From: Diprion similis
Taxonomy: Eukaryota; Arthropoda; Insecta; Hymenoptera; Diprionidae
Direction: 5' to 3'
Assembly: GCF_021155765.1 (NCBI RefSeq)
Contig: NC_060105.1
Coordinates: forward strand, 186,001 to 250,000
DNA: 64,000 nt
Shown: one piece after another, positions 48,568 to 62,300 of the stretch
Numbering within the stretch: the stretch's first letter is position 1
How the letters are laid out: the number at the start of each line of letters is the position of its first letter
Position numbers and translations under genes: made by a program
The notes under the pieces: model-generated
Told to the model about the DNA's origin: nothing
Database searches by the model: none
What the model saw: the letters and a program-made list of their open reading frames with translations, nothing else

Positions 48568-51500
48568 TCAGCTCGTACATACGTAAACGTATAAAATGGG
48601 GTGAAACATCAAAGCAGGAATCAGCAAAGGTGAAGCAGGAGACACAAAGCAGAAAGCAAGAAGCGGTAGCCAGCTCATTATTTTCCGCAATTTAGGTACA
48701 TGTAACGACACGTCGGTGCTCGGTAGGAATCCTTGAACGAAGGACTGGCCAATACCCTTCGCTACCGGATTCCGATTGTACTGGCATCTTCGTAAGAACT
48801 CAATTGGCATAACAACTTCTGCGGTGGAAAAAGAAAAGCAGCCCACTGCCCCTCCATTATAATTGGCGAGTCTCCAAATATTCCCTGTGATTGGCCAGTC
48901 CTTCTTTAGGGTTCGGTACACATTTTTTACATCGGGTGATTTACCGCGAATTCGCGAGAACGTATAGTGCATCAACTTGCCTACATCCGGTGAAATGTCA
49001 CTAAAGGGGCATAGTTCCGGGGATGCACCGGTGGGTATTAGATTTTGCAGTACCGGCGTGCGGCGAAGTTGTTTTATTGTCTGCAAAATGTCCTCCTCCG
49101 AGGCAACCATTGCCAAAACAAGAGGGTTGTCGTTGGTGTCGGCTGGAACCAGACTCGCGGGCGTTGTGTCCGAAGGCTTCTGTGGCCGGCCGTTTGCCCG
49201 TACGCAACAGCTTCCGCTGTCGCAAAACTCTGAGACAATAAGTTCCCCCTGTCTTTCGTACGCCTCGTTCTCCTCGAAGGTGCAGATCGATTGAGTCGTG
49301 GATTCACTTGCATCGGTACTACTACTGTCGTCGGTAGTCGATGTATCATCGTCGTCGATGTATTTCAATCTCCAGCCCCGTTGGCGAGAATTCTCGGAGA
49401 CACTGTCATTCAGTGAAATCCCGGGACTAACGTTAATATATGAACCTGGGGCTGCGTCGTCGCCGTAATTCTGATCTGATGTCCACTCTTCTTCCTTCAT
49501 CACCGGAATGCACCCGTTGACACTTCCATCTTGTCGACATGTCTCATTCCAATGACTGAGCCGTTCAATATCTTCGTTGCGCTTGATTGTCGAAACGTAA
49601 GTGCGACCTTCGAAATAACGGGATATCATTTCGTTATCAAAGTTACCCATCTGCGTAGCAATCTTGTTCGGGCAGTTCTGTTTGTAATGCATAACAGGTC
49701 GGCAGGTCTTTTCAAATTCCTTGATCAATTGTTTGACCGGTATCGGTGTGTACTCGTTATTAGCACCATTCTCGCATTGGTCATACTCGTTCCTCCCAGA
49801 TTGCCCATCAGCGGTATTATTTTTACTGTTCATGTTGTTGATGCCACATTCCTTGTAACCAACGTGTTGGCGGGGATTGGTCTTCAACCCGGGGGTGAAA
49901 ATCATTTCACCGTTATATGAGTCGTGGTACGGGGTACCGCGGGATGCGTAGAAATATTTGGTCCGATTAGCAGGACTACGAGAATTTTTAAACCCTGCAG
50001 GATGCTCGACGGTCTTCCGTTTGATAGCAAAGTTTTTTTTAGGTTTTGCGGTATCTTTCTTCTCTCGGCGATTTACGGTGTTAAGTTCAGTGCTATCCAT
50101 AGCGTGTACCTGAATGTTTTTAGTTTCCTCGAGTCTCGTCCCGTTGTAACTACCTACGTCTCGTTGGAATTGAACGTAACGGTTTCCTGAAAAGTTTCAA
50201 ATTGTGATGGCATTCACGTATTATTGTAGGTATACCAGTGTATACCTACATGCCAAGGTGAGACGGTACACTCCCATACCTATGTATATTGTTCTTAAGA
50301 ATCGGAATAATAGTTGTAAAACAATTAAATTGTCCTCCACAGTTGTGAATAAAGGGTATACCTTATGGTATGGGTACAATATGGGACATTGAGTGTTCAG
50401 GCATTGTTTTTTTCAGTTCTATCATTGACTGGGCTAGTACGCCTTGACTGCAATGCAATGCAATGTAATACAAGCCCCGAGCAGGTCATCCACATAACAA
50501 ACACCGAATGCGTGAAAATATTCCTAACAACGGCTGGTTTGAGCTGCGATGTAAGTGTTATTGCGTGTGTTGCTAAGGTTAATGCGTCAATTTTGAAAAA
50601 TTTTACGGTGTTATCATATCTGAATTTCAAGTTTTCACATGCCTGCTACAGGCACTACCGTCACTCATTCTATATTTATACTGCACCTATCGTACTTACC
50701 GCGCGCGGGGGCCAGCGTAGTTTCAGGAGAAAGCGAAAGATCCAGGGTAAAAGGGTTGTAGAACGGTTGGCACGTCGTGTTTGTGGTCGCTTTAACTGTG
50801 TTGTCCAATGATCCGGGAATCAACAACGGGTCCAACATTGGTAAAGCCGAGTTCTCTTTAACGTCTGCTTCCTGCAAACAACCATTGATCACCAGTTATT
50901 GTACATTCTGTTCAATGCAGATCTAACTAGAAATTCAGGAGCGCGTAGAGTCATTGATATAGGGCGAGCCTTCTTATGTTTTTGAATCTTCATATTGCGG
51001 GTTTTTTAAATGGCGAGGAGGATACCTACGAACCTGTTTAAATTTTGGGGTAAAAGGTGCTGTGATTGTCTGAGATTGATCTTTCTCCACCACCCATTTC
51101 TCGGACCTTTTCCTCCGTTTCGCAAAGATTTCTGCACCTGCAGCAGTGAATAATAATTATTATTATAGTAATATTAATAGTAATGGTAATAATAGTATTA
51201 GTAGTATTAGTAGTAATAACTACAACAACAGCAACAGCAATAATAATTATAATAATAATGGTTGCGTGAATAATTTTGTTAATCCAAACAGTAGGTATTG
51301 TCGGGTACGGCAGATGTCGCAAACGAACTGAAGATACTCACCGCGACCCTTCTGATTGTTAAGATCGCGAACAATGTCGAATAGCTTTTCCGGATGTGAA
51401 GGGGTTTCTTCGATATTTACTTCTTCCCCGAGAGCCTGGATACCGTGGATATCCAGCACCTTTCCGTTCGGATTCATCACGCACTTGAGTGGAATCTTGT

Positions 51501-53700
51501 CCTATGCAATAGGTAACAATAAATCTTAAATCGACGAACTTGAGTTTTGTATTCAGTTTAGAACTTGCAGGGGGAAGGTGGTAAGCAGCACGCTTCGGTA
51601 CCATCTTGCAGCCTAGCCCCGGGTGTTCCTGGACTTCTTATCAATAAATCATTATTGTTACAACTGTCGGATTATTATCTGGTACTTACCTTGCAAATCA
51701 TCGAGATCGATTCTGGCTCGTCTCCACTTTCAACCCCTGCAACGAAATATTTATTGAAATACTTTCGACGTATTCGTGGCTGAACTGTGTCCCTCTTGAA
51801 AAATAAAAGCAAACATAAATTAAAACTGATTCAGATTTTCTCTTAATCTTGATCAAATTTTTGTGCTGAATATATCGGATTATATTGCTTTTTACATGGT
51901 ACTCTGTAATCAGTGATGATGTAAGTTGAGAGATAAAAGGCTTTGTCATCTCGTATCGCTTACCGTTCCCATCGTGAATCCATTTGACGGATCGCTTCTT
52001 TCGGTTAACGTACATAGATTGTCCTTTGCTCTTCATATTCTTTGCATCACTTAGCGAATGAGAAATGCGCCTAGCCAGCTCCACCTGATCCTCGACCGTT
52101 GGATGCGATGGTGCGTAGAAATATGAAGATGCATACATTTTTTCTTGAAAGAATAATCGACTGCTATTATGCACATACGTATAGGTCTATAGCTTAATCT
52201 CATTTCAATTCATATGATAAAATGCCCGCACAATTCTTATATTCGTGTTAGATGAGAAACTACAAATTTATAGTGGTATACATGTATACTGTATATGTAT
52301 ACTGTACAGGTATTCTGCAATTGTATAATAACCCTGCATTTTTTATTTTTTTCATTTTACATTTAGTTAGACAGTAGATTTGACGTTGTGAACTTCCGCG
52401 TAGCTGGGCTAAGCTTAGTTTTAGCCTTCAACCTCAAATCGGGCCCTGCGTAACAAAGTTTCGTTTCATTGACATCCTCAATTGACACGTCTGTGTGTGT
52501 GTGTGTGTGTGTATGTACCTATCATTGTAATATACAATTGTGCTACACGATCGCATGCGGTAGAAAAAACAATGATCCAAGGAGAATCGATCGGCAGAGT
52601 TCGTAATTATGCCACATACTTAATTGTATACGCAGTAGAATATGCATATCAATTGTAGCTTACTGTTCTTTGCGTGAAATAACTCGTCCGAATCATTGGC
52701 AGGCGTAAGTAATTTTTGTAAATCAATTCTTTTAGTTTCACCTCCGTCCTGAAAAATATACAGGTTTCTATCAACCGTCTTACATTGTATATTGTATAAT
52801 ATTTACAGGATCAACGTCATTATATTATCGATCACTCTATATAGCGACACGAAGAAAAGAATAGAACACGGACGAGAAAGAAAAAATAGTTCATAGTACA
52901 GTATCAGTTGTGTAGTATCCAGGTTTATAAAATACATGTATGTGCGTTCATTGACAAACATCGAAGTATTACGCTCGTCAAGATGTCATTCGTTTTTCTG
53001 AATATGGCACAGATATCGACAGCAAAGAGAATTTTTACGTGCCATGTGCAGTGCGGGTTAGTAGAAAGACACGGCCACTTGTCAATTTGGTCGACACAAT
53101 AAATACAAAAGATGAAGCCTTAGTGTCGAAACATTGCATAAAGTGAGCAAATGCGATCAAAATATGAAAGCGAAGGCCAAAATGAGGGACATGAAGTTAC
53201 AGCATCCAATTATCGCCGCATAAACTTGGCAAATGGGTCAATAAATAGTGAATTTTACACGACGTTGCTGCACTGATTTATATAGTTGCTACTAACATAG
53301 TAATATCTATTACGATTGCTGGAGACAAAAAATTTTAATCGATTCAAAACACACAGTGGAATAAGGCAATGTCCAATGGTTCCGCAGTGCGCTTCATGGG
53401 TCTAGAGTAATCGGTATTCTTGAGCGATATATTAATCGGTCTATCAGAGGAGACTTACTTACCATGTCGACGTGGAGTATTTTGGTTGTCAAATTCTCAA
53501 GAAAATGCCTTTTTGCTGGATCGTGTATGTCTGATGGTTTGAAACCACGTGAACGAATTACAACATTATCAGCTGAAACGCTTCGTTGCAAACAATTATT
53601 CTCACGCAAGGTGTAGTTGATACACTTGTATTCCGGATCTTTGACGTTTGCCGTGAAATATGCGGCTTTGCTCAGAATATTTCTGTTCTTATTATTGTTT
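48568..53700 (-). CDS. Actin/Z-disc-associated-like protein with two basic motifs (synaptopodin-2-like), 5' end missing
   Basis: Eight exons join in phase: 53463-53700, 52664-52748, 51964-52143, 51690-51736, 51342-51501, 51034-51137, 50700-50871 and 48568-50186, at least 867 residues. Exon 1 of this model begins in phase 2 after a CTACAG acceptor, so at least one more exon lies upstream. VEDQVELARRISHSLSD is followed by KGQSMYVNRKKRSVKWIH, and further on GAEIFAKRRKRSEKWVVEK. The paired pattern of x-M/I-[YF]-x-[NK]-RRKxx-x-KW recalls the repeated basic motifs of synaptopodin-2/CHAP and of muscle Z-disc adaptors; this is from memory and not a database result. The large last exon is charged, Asn/Ser-rich, with SRSPANRTKYFYAS-type text then a more compact, Trp- and Cys-containing segment at about 48720-49000. 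A donor-like GTACCT at about 48700 means the 3' end could be spliced further. Confidence 0.7.
51147..51263. repeat. AAT/AAC trinucleotide repeat abutting a splice acceptor
   Basis: Long run of AAT, AGT and AAC triplets on the plus strand; on the transcribed minus strand it reads TTATTA and ends ten bases before the CTGCTGCAG acceptor of the exon at 51034-51137. It makes up most of the intron's 3' half. Confidence 0.9.
52491..52512. repeat. TG dinucleotide repeat
   Basis: About eleven TG units, in the intron between the exons at 51964-52143 and 52664-52748. Confidence 0.9.
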
Positions 53701-55333
53701 CTGTAGAAATGCAAACTGTTCATTTTTCAAACTATTGCAAATCAGAGACGAATTGTGGTCTATCGATCGTTATTAATAATTCAGGGGCACATTCTGGAAA
53801 TTCTAAATTAAGTAAAAAAATTTCATTTATATTCGTCCATAGCTGTTCTTCTAGATTTCATACAATAAAATCCTGTAAGCAAACTGGTAATCTTCCTAGC
53901 AATTTCTGAGTGCAGGCACCTGCCGGCCAATTTCGATTCAGAGCCAGGCAGAGTTGTATTATTATACCGCGAGGACGGATATTTCACGTAGGGAGAAGTC
54001 TACCCTGATTAAAAGATCAGCCTATAATATTCAAGCGATAGTGTAGTGTAATTGCCGTAGAAAGGGCCCGTATCTGTATATTTTATACTTTGAAATTTGG
54101 AAAGAAAATTAGCTATTCAACAGAGATTCCGCACAATTTTTAAAAATATTTCTCGACTTCCGGTTACTAAACGGTGATAGCTGAAACTTGGAAAAAATTT
54201 ATAATTTTCAGAATTGTTAACGATTTTCCCTACGATCTAGTACACGACCATTCGTTTTCAATTTATTATAATTAAATGCCCTGTTACTTAGATATAAATC
54301 CTTTAAAAATTTTTACTTGGTCGTTTAAATGATTTTTTTTTTATACCTACAAGTCATTTTTATACTCGTTATAGGATTGAAACAATCATTTTAACTACGT
54401 AGGATTTGGAAATACGCAAACGTATGTTTTGAAATGGGAAACGCGGCTTTTTCCTGGCTTTCACGGTTGCCTAAAAACGGAGGACCCATACGGTCAATTT
54501 ATTGATTGAACTTTTTGTATAACTTTTTTTATAACCGACATTGACATGAAAGAATTAGGCCTATCTTGACGTATCGCTCCAGGATTACATCAATGTTTTC
54601 GAAATAGGGTAAACTTGGGGGCTTGAAAAGTATCAACTAATCTCTGGTTTTATGTATAAGTTAAGTTTCCAAATCCAAAACCTGATAATTACATATAACT
54701 CATGGCGGTGGATCAGTTACGGAATTAGCACAAGCGTGCAGGTGTGCACGTGAAAAGCGTAGCCTCGGCGACCCCACTTTTGTCAACATCGGGTACCGTC
54801 GTGTACTACATAAATTTAGAGATGAAATCGGAGTTCGAGCCTGTCTAGGGTCACGGCATGGCGGCATCTCCAATTAGACTGCTTCGCGAATCTACTAGAT
54901 GGTAATTACAATGCGATTTCTATACGGCCTACAATACGACCACGCAGAACGTAACTTTCTATAAAATAATATTTAAAAATTTAAGCCTAATGCAGTACGT
55001 AACTAGGTATAATTTAGGGAGAAGCTGAACTTGGCCACGACACTTTATCCATGGATTTACAATTTGAAAAACATATTAGTTCCGTGCAGAATCTCAAACC
55101 TAGAAAGGTACACTTTCGCAGCCGATCACCAACAGTGCAGTACTTGGGTGTAAGCCACCGGGTCGATTTCAAGAAACAGTGGTTTCGGCTGCAATCAAGA
55201 TTTCTTCACAAGTCCAACGCAATATTTTCTGTCGAACGATTAGGAATGCACAAAAGTAGAATAATGTTGCATTTTGTAGGAATTCGTAACAATTGAATGG
55301 TTTTTTCTTTTTTGCGCCTGGTGGCGAAAAAGT

Positions 55334-55354
55334 ACTGGGTGTGCCACACCCAGT
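55334..55354. repeat. Perfect 10-bp palindrome with 1-base centre
   Basis: ACTGGGTGTG, one C, then CACACCCAGT. Could be a cruciform-prone site or the relic of a tiny inverted-repeat element. Confidence 0.8.
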
Positions 55355-55767
55355 GTACCGTTCTAGAGTTAAAAGGCTCGTGAATAATTGAATTTATTGC
55401 CACGTTATTGCGTGGTATAGGTATATCGCGTGGAAAGAACTTTGCAAAGTTCTTTACTATCTACATGAGCACATCATTATCACGTACTACTACATCGCAT
55501 AATATTGCAGGCGCATCTATGGCGCACCTCTGATGACAGTATTGGATCACTAAAAGGATACATTCTTGCGACAGTTGTTCGCAAATCATAAAACTGCGAG
55601 CATGTGGCAGTGAATCGCGCTCTATTATAGCTATGGCACACACACGTCATGTAGTATCGTGCACCCTGTCATTGCCAATTGGCACGGGTATGAGGCTAGC
55701 TGTCGCGAGGGACGCTTAGTAAAAGCTAAGCTAAATATATACCCGTAACGTAATACCGGACCATCGA

Positions 55768-55835
55768 TAGAACGAAAGAACGAACGAACGAACGAACCAA
55801 CGAACCAACGAACCAACAAACCAACGAACCAATCA
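55768..55835. repeat. GAAC/CAAC tetranucleotide repeat
   Basis: Runs of GAAC followed by CAAC-type units (AACGAACGAACG, then CCAACGAACCAACG). Imperfect at the right edge. Confidence 0.9.
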
Positions 55836-58820
55836 ACTAGCGAATGAAAGATCGAACGAACTACGTAGGTATATATATGTATATATATATGATCATCAAA
55901 AATATATGACAGCTAATAAAACAGTTCGACGGCCGCCACGACTGTGTTTTTCCAAGTCGACGCACACTAACCCAAACACTGGAGCCCCGATTTCATCCAC
56001 ACGAAGAGAGACTTGATGTTGATGGAATCGGGGTCGCTCAAACCCATCTTCCGCCATAATAATATATGCCCGTACAGATACTGCAACCCCCGATCAAGAA
56101 CTGAGGTAACTGGGTGCTTATCAAGTACATGAGAGTCTTGATCAAATCGGGTATGTTCCGCTCACGAGTTCCGAGTGTTACGATTTGTATTCGAAACTCA
56201 ATTTGCGAACGACCACCGCCCAAAAAAATTTATGACCAAACAAATAAAGATGTAAGAAAAAATAACGAGTAAACAAAGACAACATTAACGAAGTTATGCA
56301 TGTTGGATGAAGTATTTCAGCACTTAATTTATTGTTTACAACGGTTACTCTAGCTGTCCATTCAAAAAATAATATTACTGGTATGATCAAAACTCCGGCA
56401 ATAGGCCTATGGATCATTTATCGTAATAATCGTACCAAAAATCTGTCCCAAATTACAAATACATATACAAGCATTAGCAAAAACAAAATTTTTAGATCAA
56501 AAAAATGTTCCTGTTTCGTTGTTCTGACAATTTTTTTTTTATGCACCCCGAAGAATCTTTCCCTCTAGTGTACGTATATCAAATATGCAGGGACATTCGA
56601 TAACTAAACGAATATCCCGATAGTTATAATGTCTTGTTATCCTCTGAGGGAGCGTTGAAAGCGCTTTTACATTCTTTCCTTAATGGCAACACCAAACTGA
56701 TAACGGATAACATTAATTATTTCATTCGAACTCAGTCAGCTATCTCTATTTATCTCAGGTGCAATTTGAACAGCATAAAATTACATTCAGAGAAAAATAT
56801 ACTTGTCACATTGCTATGTATACGCGTGATGCGAGCGCAATGATTTATTCATCCCAAAAAAACTATAACGTGATACTATGAGTTCAGTTTTTTCTATTGT
56901 TGAGAAGTTATTGTCATAGTATTTCAGTCCTTCGATTTCTTTCAGTGCATAGATTCCGATATTATTATTACTTTTGATGTTGCTTTTTTTAGGCAATTTC
57001 TTTTTGTATCACATACTCCCATTTTTCCTCTAGAATTTAAAAGAAGTACTGTAAAAAGATCGAGTAGAATAAATCTGTTATTACAGAAATTTTAACAAGT
57101 TTCCGTTTAATCTGTCCGCAACTTGTTCTCTACGTGATGTAACTTTACGCTATCAGATGGACCGGATAATGTAATGGGAATGAATTGGTTGAAACTTTGC
57201 GTGCAATTTTACCTTCGTGCTCTATAACCCTAATTTAATCACGCTGCAGATATATTACAACATATATTCGCGGATATACGAAATAATTGCCCTGACGTTA
57301 CGGTTTGTGCTATTGATATGATACTTGGTGGTAAGAAACCGATATGTGAAATGCAACTAATCCTACGTAAATTTAAAAACATACGCATAATGATGCCGGT
57401 GAACATTCCCATCGCATTGGAATTTTAACTAACGGCAAAATCAGTTGGTTGTAGGTACTTAAGTAGATGTGTACAATTAATTCATGTCGTGCACGTACAT
57501 ATGTATACATATAGTATGCACCCGCCTTATATACATCTCGTTTGACTCCTATCTTTCATGTCTCTGCGTATAAATTTTATTCCTGTTTTATGCGACCACT
57601 ACGGAGTGTTTGTTCGTACCTAGCCGAGACCGACTCGATTCTAAAACATGCGAAGTAAACGAGATTCGTTTTAATGTCGTCCAATCCAAATTTCACAAGA
57701 AAACTGATTACCTGATGCGAAAAGCAATCGAAACGAATCATTTTCGTTATTTTCAATATGTCTTCGCATTTGATTTTTTTTCTTTCTAATTTTTAGGTTT
57801 GAATTACCACCAATCTCAATTGCATCCACTCGTTATTACCCAATTTCATTTCTATTCATTCCTATTCGATCCTTCTGTAAAAATTAAATTTTTCCTGGAT
57901 AATTCCAGGCGAATCCATTACCATTCAAATATAAAAAATCTGAAAGATATCAAATACGTGGACACATATTCAAACCAATTAAACGTTAAATTCAGATTGA
58001 TTTTCGTATAACGTAATCAGTTTTTTTGAAAAATTCGGATGGGCGAATCCTGGAAATGAATAGGTTTAATGCGTTTTAATCCTTCTTAATTTACTGGGAA
58101 TTCAAGCATAGATTTTTGCACGAATTCGAGAATGTATTTCTATAAACAAGTAACCGATAGAAATGGTTCAAGCACTATCGCACAGAACCGAGCCTGAATT
58201 TACAAATGCGGAGGCTTATCAAAGTTTGGATACTTCAGTTTGAGAAAGAGGAACGAAGCGCATTTAGAAAACAATACTTATGCTAGGCAGTGGTAGCTGG
58301 GATATGCTAATAATATCAAAGTTGCATGTAAAAACTGTATGCAAAAATTGGGTTGCTACGGCGGAAAAGCTGGGCCACTCTATTTCGATGTCTGACGATG
58401 TTGTTGCGATACTCTTGTAACATCATACATCTACAAGCAATATTTCCGAAAACCAACGGCTGATTTGAAATTCGGTTTATTATAATATTAATTTATTCTG
58501 CGATTGGAAGTTTGCACAGAGATAACTTTGAATTTGATAACGTCGCACTTACTATGTCGATTACTATCACAATTACTATACCGATCGGCTATATTACACG
58601 ACGAACTGCTTTATAATAGCGTAGAGCGTACGTTCCAACTTCCCGGCTGCTCAGGACGCCGCGTTTTACAGAAATAGAACATCACAGAACGATGCAGAGC
58701 GACACCTTCGAGTCATTTCGATACCTATGCAAATGTGTATGTGAAGATGTACACATACCTCATTGTATATAATCATTGTGTGTATGGACACAGAGGTAGA
58801 CACGGCGCACGCTCTCCCTC

Positions 58821-58847
58821 TCACACATACACACACGCACACACACC
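58821..58847. repeat. AC dinucleotide repeat
   Basis: Interrupted CA/AC tract; the open frames across it give Val/Cys/Arg repeats that are not genes. Confidence 0.85.
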
Positions 58848-58992
58848 TACGATGGCGAACGCACGCGCGCGTATGTGGCGTGTATTTATACCGAATATAA
58901 TGTAAACGGTCGTATGTTATACTATGTACCTGGATCTGCACACTTATACTACCTTTCTCTTTCTCTTCCTTCTTACTACTATCGGTGTTTCT

Positions 58993-59041
58993 ATTTCTCA
59001 ATCTCTCAATCTCTCAATCTCACTCTCTCTCTCTCTCTGTT
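58993..59041. repeat. TCTCAA and CT repeats
   Basis: Three to four TCTCAA units pass directly into an uninterrupted CT tract of about 24 bases. Confidence 0.85.
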
Positions 59042-59317
59042 TCTTTCTCTATCATTTACTTTACGATATTCAATAATAATATTGAAAATTCCCGAAAAAA
59101 AATGCATTCTATGCTTTCGCTCAAGTTTGTAGATGATCCCGCAGTATGATATACACTATTCATCTGTACATACACGCATGATCTAAAAGCTGTAAAATTA
59201 AAATGAACGATAATGATGCAATAGGCTCGGAATAACAATAGTTACAACGGATTTATTATTGATAAGTTTTTCAATTCAAAGAATATAAAAGCATTCTGAA
59301 GCACTGAAAAGATTTAT

Positions 59318-62300
59318 TCAGTCCCAGTCACTTATTGTCATGTTGCGAACGATGTCCGTATCCTCATTGGAAATTACCGTATCAATAGCTTCGGTTTTGT
59401 CATTCCTTAGATGTCCCTTTAGTTTTTTACTTTTACTCGTGGCAATCATTTTCATTTTTTTCGCAGAATCACCGTTCGTTGAGTATTGATCGTTGTTACT
59501 GAGAATATCTTCCTCAGATTCCTCGTGTTCCTGTGGAACGGAAATTTTTTGCTTCTTAGATCTTTTCAGCGTAGGCAAATTGTACTCTGCGATTTGGTCA
59601 TTCTGTGTTAGAGTTTTTAGTTTACGAGACTCATGAACTTTAATCCATGACTCATAGAATTGTGACAGAGGGGTGCTCGCTGTTTTTATGGTATTTTCCC
59701 AATTTTGAATTTGTGCTGTATCACTCAAGTCTACAATGATTCTAGCCCTTGATTTTTCAATGTGTGCAGCGTTCTCTTGGATTTTCTCGACGAGCTGTTT
59801 AATTTTTCGGCAATAGTTGGCTACACGGCACACACTCAAGAATTTTTTCAACTGAAATAAATCAACAGTCATATATTTCGGTTTAAGTAATGACTTACTT
59901 AAGTATAACAAGCTGCATCAGAGAATGTAGATGAAAATTAAAAATCCATACCTGGGCAATGCATGGCACATAGATATCGGGAAAGGCTATGGAGTGACTG
60001 TCCTTTGTGGCGTTCTCAAGAATCAATTCACAGATAGTATCCATCACAACGTCAGTATACCCGTTTTCTTGCATTTGAGACTTTGAGGACCTAAGAATAC
60101 AGGTGAGGGATACAGGTTTCATTGAAACTTGTTTATGCCTTTTGTTGAAGTCATGTGAGTTTAGTATCTGAAATGGTTTGAATTAATTACTGTCAATACA
60201 ACCCAGTTCAGACTAGACAATAGGGTTTCTATAATTTGTTACGTTGTTAGCATAAGCCTCGTGGTCGTACCTCTAACAGGTATGGCAGTACTGGAATAAA
60301 AGTGCCAGTGCTCTTCGATAACTTTATCAGCATTGATATGCAGTGAAATCTCAATGGGTAATACTGCGCAGTTGGTATCGCTTTCATAGTCCCAATAATG
60401 ATCTACAAATAATGAGAACTATGTGATTAATTGTTGGTACGGCTTGTGTATCCGACTACAGATTAGTACTACGATATCCAGGAAGGTGATGCAAAATCAG
60501 TAGTAAATTAGGAGATAAGTATATTAGTAGGGATAACAATATTTTTAGTTTGATATTGTATGTTTACTTTAGTTTCTAGTTGTAATCAAGAATAGAACAA
60601 TATGATATTAACTACACGCGGAAGGCTGTGCCTGGATTGAATAAAGAAATTGTGAGAGCTTCATAGTTATGATAAAAGGAATATGTAAACAGGTGACTAG
60701 TGCAAGTAGGGCAATAGTCGTAAATGAAATAATTAGAACTTACCTGCACTACAGGATATAATAAATCCCGCAAACCAGATCGAGGTTTAGACATCGAAAT
60801 CAATTCTGCCCATAATTGCAGGGAATTTGTAAATTGCCAGTTGTACAGTGTTTGAAAATTTTCCTGCAAACCCAATTGACATTGAAACAACATAAAAAAA
60901 AAGTGTTACAGGTATGCTTGACAACATTACTTTTACCTTCCGTTTTAAAGTTGTAGCATTTCTCAAGTGAATCGCTAGTTGACGAATATAAAGAAACGCA
61001 TGCTTGTACGAAAGATCTGTGTTCAACAGGTATATCTCAGCCAGGGAGCGCCTTGTAAAATTTATGCCTGGCAATGTAGAGGGGGATACAAATTTTGCAT
61101 TCTCCACATATTTAACATACATTGTCTGGAATATGCCAAGTTTTATGAAGTATTTATTTACTAGGTATTACTAAACCTAGATTTTGCAAGGAGATAACTG
61201 ATTCTTTTACCTTATAGAGTGTTTCAAGCTGCATGTTCTTTTGTGTGGTGGCTAGACGTAATATACTTAAGAACGATACGACCCGAACACTTTCCTCACT
61301 CGTTGACCAAAATTTTAACAAGATCTTGAGTAAATGCTTAATTAATATCGAAAATGATTGGAAGTAGGGTAACATCTGATGAACGTGTTTAAGTAAAATC
61401 GTTAAAATATCTGACGATGTGACGTTTTCCAAGATCTGAAGGGATAGTAAATAAAAAGTCATTAGCTTTGGTGACATGATTACAGGTAACTTTCATAAGA
61501 TACCGAAAAGGTTCTTGCATTCAGGATCGATTTCGTTATTTTTTCGGCAGTGCTGCTATCAGTATGTGTATTTATAAACTTTCAACTAAGAAAGCAAATT
61601 ATGCGAGTTGCATACTTCAACTTTTCACTATTTGAAGATACATAGGCTGGTTTTTTAAGACATCCATTCATGGAAATACTACTTTAAAGATAAGGTACCT
61701 GGTACTTACACTGATCAAGTCTCTCAAATAATGTTTTAACACATTTTTCACTTTGACGAATTTCTTGGCTCTATGAGGTTCAAATCTTGCATCTTCGGTC
61801 AAGTTTAGGAATTGCTTCAAAGCAAATGGAAGTTCCATTACGCATAATTGTACGATTCCATTGAATACTGTGGCAGAAAACATTATCAATATATTAATTT
61901 TAAAAAAAATCGCAATTTTTATAAGTAGATATGCTTTGGAGAAATTCTCAATTGTACCCACTTGCACTTCCCTCGACTTTGTAGGGCAGATTTACAGAGT
62001 CTTCTGGACTGCTAGTAATACTGAGGAGTGCAGCATGCAACGCCTCTGTAAGACACTTGATAGTTGCCGATGTACTAGAGACACATACGATTGGAAAACA
62101 TTGTAAACTTGAGTTGGATGTTGTTAAATGTTCATCGAGAATATCTGTATAACACGAATTGGTTGGAACTATATTTCTATATCCGTTGGTGATTCTTTAG
62201 CATACCGATCAGTTTTGATGTTAGTTTGCCAAGTTTTCAGCAACTGCCAGGTGACTTTCTTGGTTTGTCCTACAGCTTGGGTTGTCGTAGCATCTTCAGC

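Larger units (their letters stand above)
53701..59317. other. Gap that may hide 5' exons of the synaptopodin-2-like gene
   Basis: About 5.6 kb without a gene I can support. The missing upstream exon(s) of the gene at 48568-53700 should be here or further right, but I recognise no PDZ-like or other domain. A plus-strand 81-residue frame (55051-55296) is basic and isolated. The stretch holds the tetranucleotide, AC and CT repeats and a palindrome listed separately. Confidence 0.5.

Noticed and set aside
58666-59001. 111-residue minus-strand Cys/Val/Arg-rich ORF
   Set aside because: It is a translation of the AC/TG repeat tract.
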